DNA of 64,000 nucleotides from Photobacterium kagoshimensis (GTDB lineage: Bacteria > Pseudomonadota > Gammaproteobacteria > Enterobacterales > Vibrionaceae): positions 1-64,000 of the forward strand of contig NZ_JAKJSO010000015.1 in the NCBI RefSeq assembly GCF_050337045.1, given 5' to 3'. Below are positions 1 through 9,076 of the stretch, piece after piece; positions within the stretch are counted from its first letter, which is position 1; each line of letters begins with the position of its first letter. The notes below the pieces were generated by a model, which did not search any database, was not told the DNA's origin, and saw only the letters and a program-made list of their open reading frames with translations. Position numbers and translations under genes: made by a program.

Positions 1-387
1 GTAGTATTTTACTGCGATGTGATCGTTATTAAATCTATAAAAGTAAAGCAATTCAGCAAATGTTGACCAAGCAGTAAATCCTGCCATAAGGGAGAAAGTT
101 AGCGATATAAAGAACTCAAAATCCCATGCAGGTATTATGTTCCCCCAGTTTTCTTTAAAAAAACCGCCCATTCCATACATTAATGTAAATATTATAAATC
201 CAGCTATTTCACGTATATATTTATGTGGGCCATAGTATGGAGCATCCCAATTGAGCTTGTTATTTGAGGATGCTACTTCATTAAATTGTGAATCGAGTAA
301 TTCATCAATTACGTCAACTGTAGGGTTTGTTTTCACTGTTTCGATAAAGTCATCAGTGAGTTGATAGCTGAAAAAGTTAGGCTTCAT
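1..387 (-). CDS. membrane protein of tandem paralogue family, copy 1 (3' end outside window)
   Basis: N-terminal 129 codons of a protein whose full-length sisters follow at 411-1316 and 1340-2245. It starts at MKPNFFSYQL (ATG at 387-385), 23 bp beyond the stop codon of the next copy, the same spacing as between copies 2 and 3. Hydrophobic segments near residues 65-85 and 90-115 indicate an inner-membrane protein with a cytosolic N-terminus. The DNA of about 1-175 is almost identical to 1860-2035 of copy 3, so these copies are recent duplicates or have been homogenised. The family is not recognised. Tandem arrays of small membrane proteins are common for immunity-type genes, but nothing here proves that role. 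Confidence 0.75.
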   Translation of the reverse strand, partial: MKPNFFSYQLTDDFIETVKTNPTVDVIDELLDSQFNEVASSNNKLNWDAPYYGPHKYIREIAGFIIFTLMYGMGGFFKENWGNIIPAWDFEFFISLTFSLMAGFTAWSTFAELLYFYRFNNDHIAVKYY

Positions 388-410
388 AGTCTCTTTATTC
401 ACAATAGTTA

Positions 411-1316
411 TCACACTTCTTCAGTAAATACATCGTGTGTCATTTCTAGGGTTTCTTTATTTATGGTGACACGGTTAAGCGGGGTGCCTAATTCTCTGGA
501 TTTTTTGTGTAGGTTTACGCTAGACTCATCATCTTCTGATTCATAGTATTCGACGTCATAGCCCACCTTTTTATTAATTAAGTTAATTATGTCGCTCATC
601 TTTTCATGGTCATAGAGATATAAGCTAATACTTGATGTTTTTTCATACACATATATGTATTCGTTATCACACCTTGCTACTTGTTTTTTTATGAATAATT
701 CAAGTTCATTCTCCTTATTTATTTTATGAATATAAAGAATTGAGTTGTATGGTATTATCTGGTAAATCTTCCTTCGTTTTATATTTGTTAGGTTAAAGCT
801 TATTAATGCAAAACCACCTGCACCAATAAAAATAATCGGCCCGAAAAATAGCGCAAGAAAAATACAAGTAATTGACCCTAACCACCCAACTAGCCTCGCA
901 GCTTTGAAAGAAAAATCGGGTTCGTTTTTATAACTTTTTACTGCAATAAAGTTATCATTAAACCGATAGAAGTAAAGGAATTCAGCAAATGTTGACCAAG
1001 CAACATATCCAGCCATAAGGGCAGGGATAAGAGATATAAAATACATTCCGTCCAATGATGGGATAACATTACCCCAATCTTCTTTTAAAAAACCACCTAT
1101 TCCATACATAAATAAAAAACCAAATATTCCAGCCATTTCTCGCAAGTATCTGAAAGGACCATAGTTTGGAGCATCCCAATTGATCTTGTTATTTGAGGAT
1201 GCAACCTCGTTAAATTGTGAATCGTATAATTCGTAAATTGCGTCAACTGTAGGGGTGGTTTTAACTGTTTCGATAAAGTCATCAGTGAGTTGATAGCTGA
1301 AAAAGTTAGGTTTCAT
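411..1316 (-). CDS. membrane protein of tandem paralogue family, copy 2
   Basis: A 301-residue protein starting at MKPNFFSYQL; an in-frame extension upstream (MIIIVNKET) lies mostly in the gap and is less likely to be the start because copies 1 and 3 begin at MKPNFF. It has four predicted membrane segments in two hairpins (about residues 65-120 and 150-190), then a soluble C-terminal domain of about 110 residues ending in an acidic stretch and HDVFTEEV. The last 50 residues are identical to copy 3, while the middle of the protein differs strongly, giving a mosaic pattern. No catalytic motif is seen and the family is not recognised. It is probably co-transcribed with its neighbours, with 23-bp gaps. 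Confidence 0.8.
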   Translation of the reverse strand: MKPNFFSYQLTDDFIETVKTTPTVDAIYELYDSQFNEVASSNNKINWDAPNYGPFRYLREMAGIFGFLFMYGIGGFLKEDWGNVIPSLDGMYFISLIPALMAGYVAWSTFAEFLYFYRFNDNFIAVKSYKNEPDFSFKAARLVGWLGSITCIFLALFFGPIIFIGAGGFALISFNLTNIKRRKIYQIIPYNSILYIHKINKENELELFIKKQVARCDNEYIYVYEKTSSISLYLYDHEKMSDIINLINKKVGYDVEYYESEDDESSVNLHKKSRELGTPLNRVTINKETLEMTHDVFTEEV

Positions 1317-1339
1317 GGTCTCTTTATTCACAATAATTA

Positions 1340-2245
1340 TCACACTTCTTCAGTAAATACATCGTGTGTCATTTCTAGGGTTTCTTTATTTATGGTGACA
1401 CGGTTAAGCGGGGTGCCTAATTCTCTGGATTTTTTGTGTAGGTTTACGCTAGACTCGTCATCTTCTGATTCATAGTATTCGACGTCATAACCCACCTTTT
1501 TATTAATTAAGTTAATTACTTCATCCATCTTTTCATGGTCATAGAGGTATAAGCTAACACTTGATGTTTTTTCATAAATATATATGTATTCGTTATCACA
1601 TCTTGATACTTGTTCTTTTATTACTAATTCAAGTTCATTCTCCTTATTTATTTTTTGAATATAAAGAATTGAATTGTAGGGTATTATAAAATAATTATTT
1701 ATTCGTTTTATATTTATCAAGTAAAAGCTCGTTAGTGCAAACCCGCCTGCACCAATAAAAATAGTAGGCCCGAAAAATAGCGCAAGAATAATGCAGGTGA
1801 TTGATCCCACCCACCCAATTATTTTTGCGGCTTTGAAAACAAAGTCTGGTTCATTTCTATAGTATTTTACTGCGATGTNATCGTTATTAAATCTATAAAA
1901 GTAAAGCAATTCAGCAAATGTTGACCAAGCAGTAAATCCTGCCATAAGGGAGAAAGTTAGCGATAGAAAGAACTCAAAATCCCATGCCGGTATTATGTTC
2001 CCCCAATTTTCTTTAAAAAAACCGCCCATTCCATACATAAATCCAAAGATTAGAAGTCCAGCCATTTCTCGCAAGTATCTGAAAGGACCATAGTATGGAG
2101 CATCCCAATTGAGCTTGTTATTTGAGGATGCTACTTCATTAAATTGTGAATCGAGTAATTCATCAATTACGTCAACTGTCGGGTTTGTTTTTACTGTTTC
2201 GATAAAGTCATCAGTGAGTTGATAGCTGAAAAAATTTGGTTTCAT
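1340..2245 (-). CDS. membrane protein of tandem paralogue family, copy 3
   Basis: A 301-residue paralogue with the same plan: N-terminal soluble part with conserved NNKLNWDAP, two membrane hairpins and an acidic C-terminal domain. It is the first gene of the array in the transcription direction. One base (1879) is N, leaving one unknown residue in NND-X-IAVKYY; copy 1 has CAC (His) at the matching place. Its centre matches copy 1 and its 3' end matches copy 2, which suggests gene conversion within the array. Function unknown. Confidence 0.8.
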   Translation of the reverse strand: MKPNFFSYQLTDDFIETVKTNPTVDVIDELLDSQFNEVASSNNKLNWDAPYYGPFRYLREMAGLLIFGFMYGMGGFFKENWGNIIPAWDFEFFLSLTFSLMAGFTAWSTFAELLYFYRFNNDXIAVKYYRNEPDFVFKAAKIIGWVGSITCIILALFFGPTIFIGAGGFALTSFYLINIKRINNYFIIPYNSILYIQKINKENELELVIKEQVSRCDNEYIYIYEKTSSVSLYLYDHEKMDEVINLINKKVGYDVEYYESEDDESSVNLHKKSRELGTPLNRVTINKETLEMTHDVFTEEV

Positions 2246-2490
2246 TTGTTATCGTGCTTTATGGGTTTATTTATGAATCATCACTTTAATTTACTGTTTG
2301 TAAATAATTAAATAAATTTCTACTATGCTAGTGTGTGCTGTGGTTGTTTTCATCCGTTTTCTTAGACGACAGGGCAGACAACAATAAAATAGTTGTAACG
2401 ATGTAATTGATAATTCTATTAAGTGGGTTTATTTGGGAGTTTGACTGATAAAGATTGAAGGTAATATTGATGGTGATGATATCAAAAAGA

Positions 2491-2518
2491 AAAAGGCGAA
2501 TCATACGATTCGCCTTTT
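2491..2518 (-). terminator. rho-independent terminator downstream of gcvP
   Basis: A perfect 12-bp stem (AAAAGGCGAATC / GATTCGCCTTTT) with loop ATAC lies 48 bp after the gcvP stop. Read on the minus strand it is followed by a T-rich run (TTTTTCTTTTT), so it ends gcvP transcription. Confidence 0.9.
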
Positions 2519-2565
2519 ATTGTTGAGTTTAGTTAATGTCTAAGGTTTAACCTTAATATTGACTA

Positions 2566-5445
2566 TTAATCCTCAATATAACTCTCGATACTTGGGCAAG
2601 AGCAAATTAGGTTACGGTCACCAAATACGTTATCAACACGGTTTACTGTCGGCCAGTATTTCGCATCTTTAGTTTGAGCTGATGGGTAACATGCTACTTC
2701 ACGGCTGTATGGGTGTGCCCATTCTTGCTCTAGCAGATCCACTTGGGTATGAGGTGCATTTACCAGTGGATTATCTTCAAGTGGCCATTCACCTTCTTGT
2801 ACACGAGCAATTTCTTGACGGATAGCAATCATCGCATCACAGAAGCGATCAAGTTCAGCTAAATCTTCTGATTCAGTTGGCTCAATCATCAAGGTTCCCG
2901 CAACAGGAAACGACATGGTTGGCGCGTGGAAACCAAAGTCCATCAGGCGTTTCGCCACATCTTCTTCAGAAATACCCGACGCTTCTTTGATTGGGCGAAT
3001 ATCGATAATACATTCGTGCGCGATTCGGCCTTCAGTACCACGGTAAAGAACAGGGTAGTGTGGGCGTAAACGCTCCATCACGTAGTTTGCGTTAAGGATA
3101 GCCAGCTTAGTGGCTTCAGTTAGCCCTTGTTCGCCCATCATTGCAATGTATGCGTAAGAAATTGGCAGGATGGATGCAGAGCCCATGTTGGCCGCAGAAA
3201 CCGCATATTGCTGCTGATCATTTTCAGCATGCTCAACGTGACCCGGAATGAAAGGTGCTAGGTGAGATTTCACACCAATAGGACCCATACCAGGGCCGCC
3301 GCCACCGTGAGGAATACAGAAGGTTTTGTGCAGGTTAAGGTGCGATACATCTGAACCGATAAAGCCAGGATTCGTTAGACCAACCTGTGCATTCATGTTC
3401 GCCCCATCAAGGTAAACCTGACCGCCCGCTTCATGTACTAGGTCACACACTTCACGCACCGCTTCTTCGTACACGCCATGCGTAGAAGGGTAGGTGATCA
3501 TGATGCAAGATAGGTTTTCGCGGTGTTTTTCAATCTTCGCTTTTAAGTCTTCAACATCGATGTTGCCTTGGTCGTCACAACCGACAACAACAATTTTCAT
3601 TGAAACCATCGCCGCCGATGCTGGGTTAGTACCGTGCGCAGAGCTTGGGATCAAACAGATGTTACGGTGGCTGTCACCATTGGCTTGGTGGTAACGCTGG
3701 ATCGCGATAAGGCCTGCGTACTCACCTTGTGCACCAGAGTTAGGCTGTAGCGAGAAGGCATCGTAGCCTGTTACTTCACACAGCATTTTAGACAAGTTAG
3801 TGGCGAGTTCATCGTAACCTTTGGTTTGGTCTGCTGGTGCGAATGGGTGTAGTGCACCAAATTCAGGCCAAGTCACAGGGATCATCTCGGCGGCTGCGTT
3901 GAGCTTCATGGTGCAGCTGCCTAGCGGGATCATACCGTGGGTCAGTGAGTAGTCTTTGTTTTCTAGTTTTTTCATGTAACGCATCATTTGCGTTTCACTG
4001 TGGTAGCTATTGAAAACAGGGTGCGTTAAGTATTCGCTAGTACGACGACAGCTTTCAGGAATAGCCGCATATTCGTCAGCTGCAATGTCAGCCGTGAACA
4101 TGGATGCTTTTAATGCATTGCCTGTCAAAATGTGAAGTAGTTCTTCAACATCTGCCACTTTGGTGGTTTCATCAAGGCTAACACCTAGCTGAGCATCGGC
4201 TTTACGAAGGTTAATGCCTGCATCGAGTGCTTTTTGGTAAAGTTCGTTGGTTTTCTTGCCCGTGTTTAGCGTTAGGGTGTCGAAGAAGCTTTCGTGTGCG
4301 AGTTCGATGCCTGAATTACGTAAACCAGCAGCAAGAATTGCCGTTAAGTGGTGTACTCGACGGCCGATTTTACGTAGGCCTTCTGGTCCATGGTAAAGGG
4401 CATAGAAAGCCGCCATGTTAGCCAGTAGCGCTTGTGCTGTACAAATGTTTGATGTCGCTTTTTCACGGCGGATATGCTGCTCACGCGTTTGCATCGCCAT
4501 ACGCAGTGATTGGTTACCTTTGGCATCTTTTGATACGCCAATAACACGACCCGGCATCGTACGTTTGTGCTTGTCTTTAGTAGACATAAAGCCAGCATGC
4601 GGGCCACCAAAGCCCATAGGTACACCAAAACGTTGTGCGCTACCCACAACCACGTCAGCGCCCATTTCTCCTGGCGCTTTCAGAATGGTGAGGGATAGTA
4701 AATCAGCCGCTACAGTGACCAGTGTTTTCTTCGCGTGTGCTTTTTCAATGATGTCGGTAAGATCTGTGATTTCACCCGTTGTACCAGGGTATTGCAGCAG
4801 CGCACCAAATACATCGTGGTTATCAAGTTCTTCTGCGCTGCCTGTGATAATTTCAAAGCCAATGAATTCAGCACGCGTACGAACAACATCGACGGTTTGT
4901 GGGTGAATGTCATTTGAGACAAAGAAGGCTTGGCTTTTGTTTTTACCTGCACGCTGACAAAGGGTCATGGCCTCAGCGGCTGCGGTTGCTTCATCAAGTA
5001 ACGAAGCATTGGCGAGTTCCATGCCTGTTAAGTCCATGATCATTTGTTGATAGTTCAACAGTGATTCAAGACGACCTTGAGAGATCTCTGGTTGGTAAGG
5101 CGTGTAAGCCGTATACCAACCTGGGTTTTCAAGCACATTTCGCAGAATAACGTTTGGCGTAAGTGTATTGTAATAACCCTGACCGATAAAACTCCTGTTG
5201 ATGATGTTTTTACTTGCGATTTTTTTTAGTGAAGCAAGCATATCTGCTTCGCTTTGAGGCAAGTCAAGCTGCATTGGCTCTGGTAAACGAATGTCAGCTG
5301 GGACAGTTTGTTCGATCAGCTTTTCAACGCTTTCAACGCCAATGGTTTCAAGCATGATTTTTTGCTGTGCTGAGTCTGGGCCATTGTGACGACCAGCAAA
5401 ATCGTTGTCGTCACTGAGTGCATGTAGCAGAGTCATATCGGTCAT
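2566..5445 (-). CDS. gcvP: glycine dehydrogenase (decarboxylating), P protein
   Basis: The P protein decarboxylates glycine with pyridoxal phosphate and passes the aminomethyl group to the lipoyl arm of GcvH. At 959 residues it has the usual length of the single-chain bacterial form, with two homologous halves. The second half carries the PLP lysine in HLNLHKTF, followed by the glycine-rich PHGGGGPGMGPIGV loop. The N-terminus has the family motif FAGRHNGP. The start at 5445 has a good ribosome site (AGGAAAG). It lies 167 bp after gcvH on the same strand, and gcvH has its own terminator, so gcvP may be expressed by read-through or from its own promoter. A strong terminator follows it. Confidence 0.97.
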   Translation of the reverse strand: MTDMTLLHALSDDNDFAGRHNGPDSAQQKIMLETIGVESVEKLIEQTVPADIRLPEPMQLDLPQSEADMLASLKKIASKNIINRSFIGQGYYNTLTPNVILRNVLENPGWYTAYTPYQPEISQGRLESLLNYQQMIMDLTGMELANASLLDEATAAAEAMTLCQRAGKNKSQAFFVSNDIHPQTVDVVRTRAEFIGFEIITGSAEELDNHDVFGALLQYPGTTGEITDLTDIIEKAHAKKTLVTVAADLLSLTILKAPGEMGADVVVGSAQRFGVPMGFGGPHAGFMSTKDKHKRTMPGRVIGVSKDAKGNQSLRMAMQTREQHIRREKATSNICTAQALLANMAAFYALYHGPEGLRKIGRRVHHLTAILAAGLRNSGIELAHESFFDTLTLNTGKKTNELYQKALDAGINLRKADAQLGVSLDETTKVADVEELLHILTGNALKASMFTADIAADEYAAIPESCRRTSEYLTHPVFNSYHSETQMMRYMKKLENKDYSLTHGMIPLGSCTMKLNAAAEMIPVTWPEFGALHPFAPADQTKGYDELATNLSKMLCEVTGYDAFSLQPNSGAQGEYAGLIAIQRYHQANGDSHRNICLIPSSAHGTNPASAAMVSMKIVVVGCDDQGNIDVEDLKAKIEKHRENLSCIMITYPSTHGVYEEAVREVCDLVHEAGGQVYLDGANMNAQVGLTNPGFIGSDVSHLNLHKTFCIPHGGGGPGMGPIGVKSHLAPFIPGHVEHAENDQQQYAVSAANMGSASILPISYAYIAMMGEQGLTEATKLAILNANYVMERLRPHYPVLYRGTEGRIAHECIIDIRPIKEASGISEEDVAKRLMDFGFHAPTMSFPVAGTLMIEPTESEDLAELDRFCDAMIAIRQEIARVQEGEWPLEDNPLVNAPHTQVDLLEQEWAHPYSREVACYPSAQTKDAKYWPTVNRVDNVFGDRNLICSCPSIESYIED

Positions 5446-5580
5446 GGTTCTTTCCTGAACAGTTGCTACCAGTATCGTGAGCTGATACTGGCTGGATAAT
5501 CTTAAATTAATACCTGAGTTACACCGCGGAAATACAGCTCAGTGTGTTATTTACGAGCAGTATTTGCTGTGTGTTGGTAT

Positions 5581-5605
5581 AAAAACGGCTTTCCGAAGAA
5601 AGCCG
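5581..5605 (-). terminator. rho-independent terminator downstream of gcvH
   Basis: An 8-bp stem (CGGCTTTC / GAAAGCCG, loop CGAA) lies 7 bp after the gcvH stop and is followed on the minus strand by TTTTT. It sits between gcvH and gcvP, so it may make the two genes' expression unequal. Confidence 0.85.
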
Positions 5606-5612
5606 ATACGCA

Positions 5613-5990
5613 TTAATCTTCGATAGTCTCTAGGTATTTCGCACCGTCGATAAGCTTAGCAAGCTCTTCAACGTCTTCAATTTTGATTTTTGCAATCCAA
5701 CCGCCTTCGTACGGTTCTTCGTTGACGAGCTCTGGGCTGTCTTCTAGCTCTTCGTTGATCTCAACGATTTCGCCAGTCACTGGTGCGTAAATGTCAGAAG
5801 CCGCTTTTACAGATTCAACAAGCGAGAAGGTTTCACCTGCTTCTGTTGAGTCGCCAACGTCAGGAAGATCCACGAATACCACATCACCGAGTAGGCCTTG
5901 AGCATGGCTAGAAATCCCCATAGTAATCGTGCCATCACCGTTGTCGCGTACCCACTCATGGCTTTCAGTGAACTTCAGTGTATTTTCCAT
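5613..5990 (-). CDS. gcvH: glycine cleavage system H protein
   Basis: A 125-residue lipoyl carrier that shuttles the aminomethyl intermediate between GcvP, GcvT and the L protein. The lipoylated lysine is K62 in the motif LVESVKA. The start MENTLKFTESHEW is chosen because it has a strong AAGGAGT site 6 bp upstream; a 20-codon extension to 6050 lacks such a site and does not match the family. It is first in the gcvH-gcvP direction, divergent from the XRE-cupin regulator across a 530-bp gap. glyA, which often lies in this cluster in vibrios, is absent from the window. Confidence 0.97.
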   Translation of the reverse strand: MENTLKFTESHEWVRDNGDGTITMGISSHAQGLLGDVVFVDLPDVGDSTEAGETFSLVESVKAASDIYAPVTGEIVEINEELEDSPELVNEEPYEGGWIAKIKIEDVEELAKLIDGAKYLETIED

Positions 5991-6146
5991 GTATAACTCC
6001 TTGCGCAATGTATCCGTTTTCAATGTTTGTATCAGCGTGATGGTACTCACGATGACATAATTTTTTTAGGGTGTTGAGAATAGCTTAAAAGCACCTAACA
6101 AGTGCGTAACATACAACGCTATAGAGAGGTTATCAAACGAAAATTT

Positions 6147-6164
6147 CCAATAGTGTATTATTGG
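6147..6164. promoter_or_regulatory. candidate operator (inverted repeat) upstream of gcvH
   Basis: CCAATA-N6-TATTGG within the sequence TTTCCAATAG, a string that recurs in the palindrome at 6399-6416. It lies about 157 bp upstream of the gcvH start, in the gap shared with the XRE-cupin regulator gene. Assignment to that regulator is inference from position and shared sequence. Confidence 0.4.
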
Positions 6165-6398
6165 CCACTTTAATCTTGGTTACAAATAGCAAACGTTTGC
6201 GCTTGTGGTGTGGTTTGATTATGATTTAGGCGATTAAAACAGGGTTATCGCCGAATTAAACGAGTAAGTATTTAGTGTTCAAATGGATGTGCAAGGCTGA
6301 TTTACAAGGCTTAGCAGCTGATACCTTTTTTACTTAGTTGATAAGTATTGAGTGGGTGTATGAAAAGAAAAAGCATGTTAAGTCAATTTAATTGGGCG

Positions 6399-6416
6399 AG
6401 TTTCCAATAGGAAACT
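6399..6416. promoter_or_regulatory. candidate operator (perfect inverted repeat) upstream of XRE-cupin regulator
   Basis: AGTTTCC-AATA-GGAAACT is a 7-bp perfect dyad about 107 bp upstream of the regulator start. It shares TTTCCAATAG with the dyad at 6147-6164. A size and symmetry typical of an XRE dimer site, plus location between divergent gcvH and regulator genes, suggest autoregulation and control of gcv. Confidence 0.45.
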
Positions 6417-6522
6417 TTGTAGTAATTCTGTTAGTGAAGTCATAGTTTTTATTGCTTAAAGTGGTTTAGTTTTATGCTCACTGTGACAGAATAAAACCAG
6501 TTTACCGCCAAGGAGGGGCGTA

Positions 6523-7149
6523 ATGAGTGAGGATACTCAGCAAGATATTTACCCATCAATGATGGTTGCCCGAGAGCGTGAATCGACCAAGATTGAGCCT
6601 TTACAGCTGGGTAAGCGATTAAAAGAAATTCGAATGTCGCACGGTTTGACATTAGAAGAAGCCAGTAAAAGAACGGGATTAGCGCGTTCAACACTTTCTA
6701 AAATTGAAAACGAACAAATTTCACCAACTTTTCAAGCGATGCAAAAGTTGGCAGGTGGCTTAAATGTTGATATGCCTCAGCTTTTTGCGCCTCCTCGTCA
6801 AACAAGAACAACGGGGCGACGTGACGTTACGCTGGCAGAACAAGGTAAACCACACCCAACGTCGACATACGAACATGAATTACTAGCAACCCAGTTAACC
6901 AATAAAAAAATGATGCCATTTAAGTCGCAAGTGCGTGCTCGGCATTTTAGTGATTACCCTGACTGGATTCGTCACGATGGGGAAGAGTTCTTGTTAGTTT
7001 TAAATGGTGAAATTACATTTTTCTCTGAATTTTATGAGCCAGTCAATTTAACCGAAGGTGATTCAGTCTATTACGATGCCAATATGGGGCATATGCTGAT
7101 TTCAGTGAGTGAGAAGGATGCCAACATCTTATGGGTGACGGCATCCTAG
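6523..7149 (+). CDS. XRE-family transcriptional regulator with C-terminal cupin domain
   Basis: 208 residues: a helix-turn-helix of XRE type at about 27-82 (LGKRLKEIRMSHGLTLEEAS...GLARSTLSKIEN) and a cupin_2 sensor domain at about 130-207 (HDGEEFLLVLNGEI, LTEGDSVYYDANMGH). Proteins of this plan usually bind a small ligand in the cupin and control adjacent catabolic genes. The start has an excellent AAGGAGG site. It lies between gcvH-gcvP and gcvT, so glycine or serine metabolism is the natural target. The exact ligand cannot be read from the sequence. Confidence 0.9.
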   Translation: MSEDTQQDIYPSMMVARERESTKIEPLQLGKRLKEIRMSHGLTLEEASKRTGLARSTLSKIENEQISPTFQAMQKLAGGLNVDMPQLFAPPRQTRTTGRRDVTLAEQGKPHPTSTYEHELLATQLTNKKMMPFKSQVRARHFSDYPDWIRHDGEEFLLVLNGEITFFSEFYEPVNLTEGDSVYYDANMGHMLISVSEKDANILWVTAS

Positions 7150-7669
7150 TGATATTTATAGTTATCACTGAATGTAATTACAGAGATGATCATTACGCTT
7201 TATTTCATCAAAGAAAGATGAGAAATGCAGAAGCAGTAGGCCGATATTTCATTCGAGTTCAATCTTGATATTAATTTCGTTTATGCTTGTTTTTCTGCTT
7301 AATAATCCAATGTTTTTACTGATAACAGAACAGTAAAATGGTTATCAACTAGAGGCCATCGCTGAGTTGGTTGTTCTTAACAATTTCGCAAAGGTGGATG
7401 TTAAAATCTTGCTGTTGATCGGTGTTTGTGTGCTTAAGATCACGTCTTTATTTTCCTAAAGGTTGCGCCATACGAAAGACAAACTCAATTTCATCTGGTT
7501 TGAATGCAATATCTGGATTGGAATGAAGCAATATTAAAGGGTGCTTTTGTTTAGCCCCGTAACGCATGACCTTACGACGATAAAGTAAGGCGGTAGTGTG
7601 ATGAGTGGCATAGTCACCTTCGCATAATGTAATGGATAACACGGCCGTACGGCCTACGGAGAAAGAAAA
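7150..7669. other. intergenic region upstream of gcvT
   Basis: 520 bp with no supported gene. A 7-bp inverted repeat (TGATAAC-N14-GTTATCA, 7320-7347) is present. An open frame on the minus strand (7448-7678) runs over the gcvT start and is not supported by a ribosome site. I looked for a glycine riboswitch here and did not find its conserved core. Confidence 0.5.
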
Positions 7670-8788
7670 ATGTCTCAAGATCTTCTGGTGACACCGCTAC
7701 ACGCTCTTCATATTGAAATGGGCGCAAAAATGGTACCGTTTGCAGGGTATGACATGCCTGTACAGTACGCTCTTGGTGTACGTAAAGAGCATTTACATTG
7801 CCGTGAGCATGCGGGGTTATTTGATGTATCGCACATGGGACAAGTTCGTCTTCATGGCGCTGATGCTGCGAAAGCTATCGAAGCATTAGTACCGGTAGAT
7901 ATTATTGACCTGCCTGAGGGTAAGCAACGCTATGCTTTCTTTACTAATGAACAAGGTGGCATCTTAGATGATTTGATGGTCACTAACTTTGGTGATCACT
8001 TGTTTGTTGTTGTTAATGCGGCGTGCAAAGAGCAAGATATCGCACACATTCAAGCGCATCTTCCAGCTGATGTTGAGTTGGAGATTATCGAAGATCGTGC
8101 ATTACTTGCTTTGCAAGGGCCAAAAGCTGCCAATGTGTTGGCGCGTTTAAATCCAGCGGTGAGTGACATGGTATTCATGGATGCGACGAAGATCGATCTA
8201 TTGGGTGTTGAGTGTTACGTAAGCCGCTCTGGCTATACTGGCGAAGACGGTTATGAAATTTCAGTGCCAAATGACAAAGCAGAAGCATTGGCTCGTGAGT
8301 TGCTTGCGTTTAGCGAGGTCGAGTGGATAGGCTTGGGTGCGCGTGATTCATTGCGTCTTGAGTGTGGTCTGTGTTTGTACGGTCACGATATTGATACAAC
8401 CACTACACCTGTTGAAGCGAGCTTATTATGGGGCATTAGCAAAGCGCGTCGTGCAGACGGTGAGCGTGCGGGCGGTTTCCCTGGTGCAGATTTGGTTCTT
8501 GAGCAAATCAAAACCAAAGATGTTGCTCGTAAGCGCGTTGGTTTGTTAGGCCAGTCGAAAGCGCCGGTACGTGAAGGCAGCAAGCTATTTGATGCGGCCG
8601 ATAACGAGATTGGTATTGTTACTAGTGGTACATTCGGCCCTTCAAAAGGAGCGCCTGTAGCAATGGCATATGTGAAAACAGATTGCGCTGTGATTGGTAC
8701 TGAAATTTTTGCAGAAGTACGTGGCAAGAAACTGCCAATGACAGTTGAAAAAATGCCATTTGTACCACAACGTTATTACCGTGGCTAA
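7670..8788 (+). CDS. gcvT: glycine cleavage system T protein (aminomethyltransferase)
   Basis: The T protein releases ammonia from the aminomethyl-lipoyl arm of GcvH and transfers the one-carbon unit to tetrahydrofolate. The 372-residue length is standard. Family signatures visible are VPFAGYDMPVQY near the N-terminus, GLFDVSHMGQ, the folate-binding stretch SRSGYTGEDGYEI, GLGARDSLRLE (conserved Asp/Arg) and the C-terminal barrel region SGTFGPSKGAP. The start has a GGAG site 9 bp upstream. It is transcribed away from gcvH-gcvP, downstream of the XRE-cupin gene, and is followed by a terminator. Confidence 0.97.
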   Translation: MSQDLLVTPLHALHIEMGAKMVPFAGYDMPVQYALGVRKEHLHCREHAGLFDVSHMGQVRLHGADAAKAIEALVPVDIIDLPEGKQRYAFFTNEQGGILDDLMVTNFGDHLFVVVNAACKEQDIAHIQAHLPADVELEIIEDRALLALQGPKAANVLARLNPAVSDMVFMDATKIDLLGVECYVSRSGYTGEDGYEISVPNDKAEALARELLAFSEVEWIGLGARDSLRLECGLCLYGHDIDTTTTPVEASLLWGISKARRADGERAGGFPGADLVLEQIKTKDVARKRVGLLGQSKAPVREGSKLFDAADNEIGIVTSGTFGPSKGAPVAMAYVKTDCAVIGTEIFAEVRGKKLPMTVEKMPFVPQRYYRG

Positions 8789-8816
8789 ATTATAGGTTCA
8801 CTGAATATGAAGTAAC

Positions 8817-8846
8817 TAAAAGGGGTGTTTATCACCTCTTTTTTTG
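8817..8846 (+). terminator. rho-independent terminator downstream of gcvT
   Basis: AAAAGGGGTG / CACCTCTTTT stem (one G-T pair) with loop TTTAT, followed by a run of T, about 30 bp after the gcvT stop. Confidence 0.85.
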
Positions 8847-9076
8847 TGTTCATTCGTAATGAAGACCTAGTAAGGTTATAACTATTTTTAGGCTAATTGA
8901 AAAACTAATTATTAGGGTTAAATATAACGAGCAAAGTAGCGTGAATAATGATGGAAGATTTAATGAAAGGATAAACAAATAGGCTATGTGACATTTAATT
9001 CGTTAGAATAGAGTGAATACGATAGTGATTAACGCGACGGTATGCACTCTATTAATAATGACACATAGCACTGAGT

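Larger units (their letters stand above)
1..2245. repeat. tandem gene array of about 929-bp units
   Basis: Start codons at 387, 1316 and 2245 are exactly 929 bp apart, so each unit is a 906-bp gene plus a 23-bp spacer. Long stretches are nearly identical between units: 1-175 with 1860-2035, and 411-590 with 1340-1520. Other parts have diverged, as expected from tandem duplication followed by patchy gene conversion. Confidence 0.85.

Noticed and set aside
1879..1879. Possible frameshift or damage in copy 3 because of the ambiguous base.
   Set aside because: A single N keeps the frame and the sister copy has CAC (His) there; it is a base-call ambiguity, not evidence of a broken gene.
4415..4906. 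163-codon frame antisense to gcvP.
   Set aside because: Lies wholly inside a well-conserved gene and shows Ser/Thr/Pro/Cys-rich shadow composition.
5991..7669. Glycine riboswitch expected near gcv genes in vibrios.
   Set aside because: Neither strand shows the conserved GGAGAG...CGAAGG-type core before gcvH or gcvT. A covariance search could still find a diverged form.
7448..7678. 76-codon open frame on the minus strand upstream of gcvT, ending EIEFVFRMAQPLGK.
   Set aside because: Its start overlaps the gcvT start codon, no usable ribosome site precedes its first or internal ATG, and the family is not recognised. It could be real if conserved, but I cannot support it.
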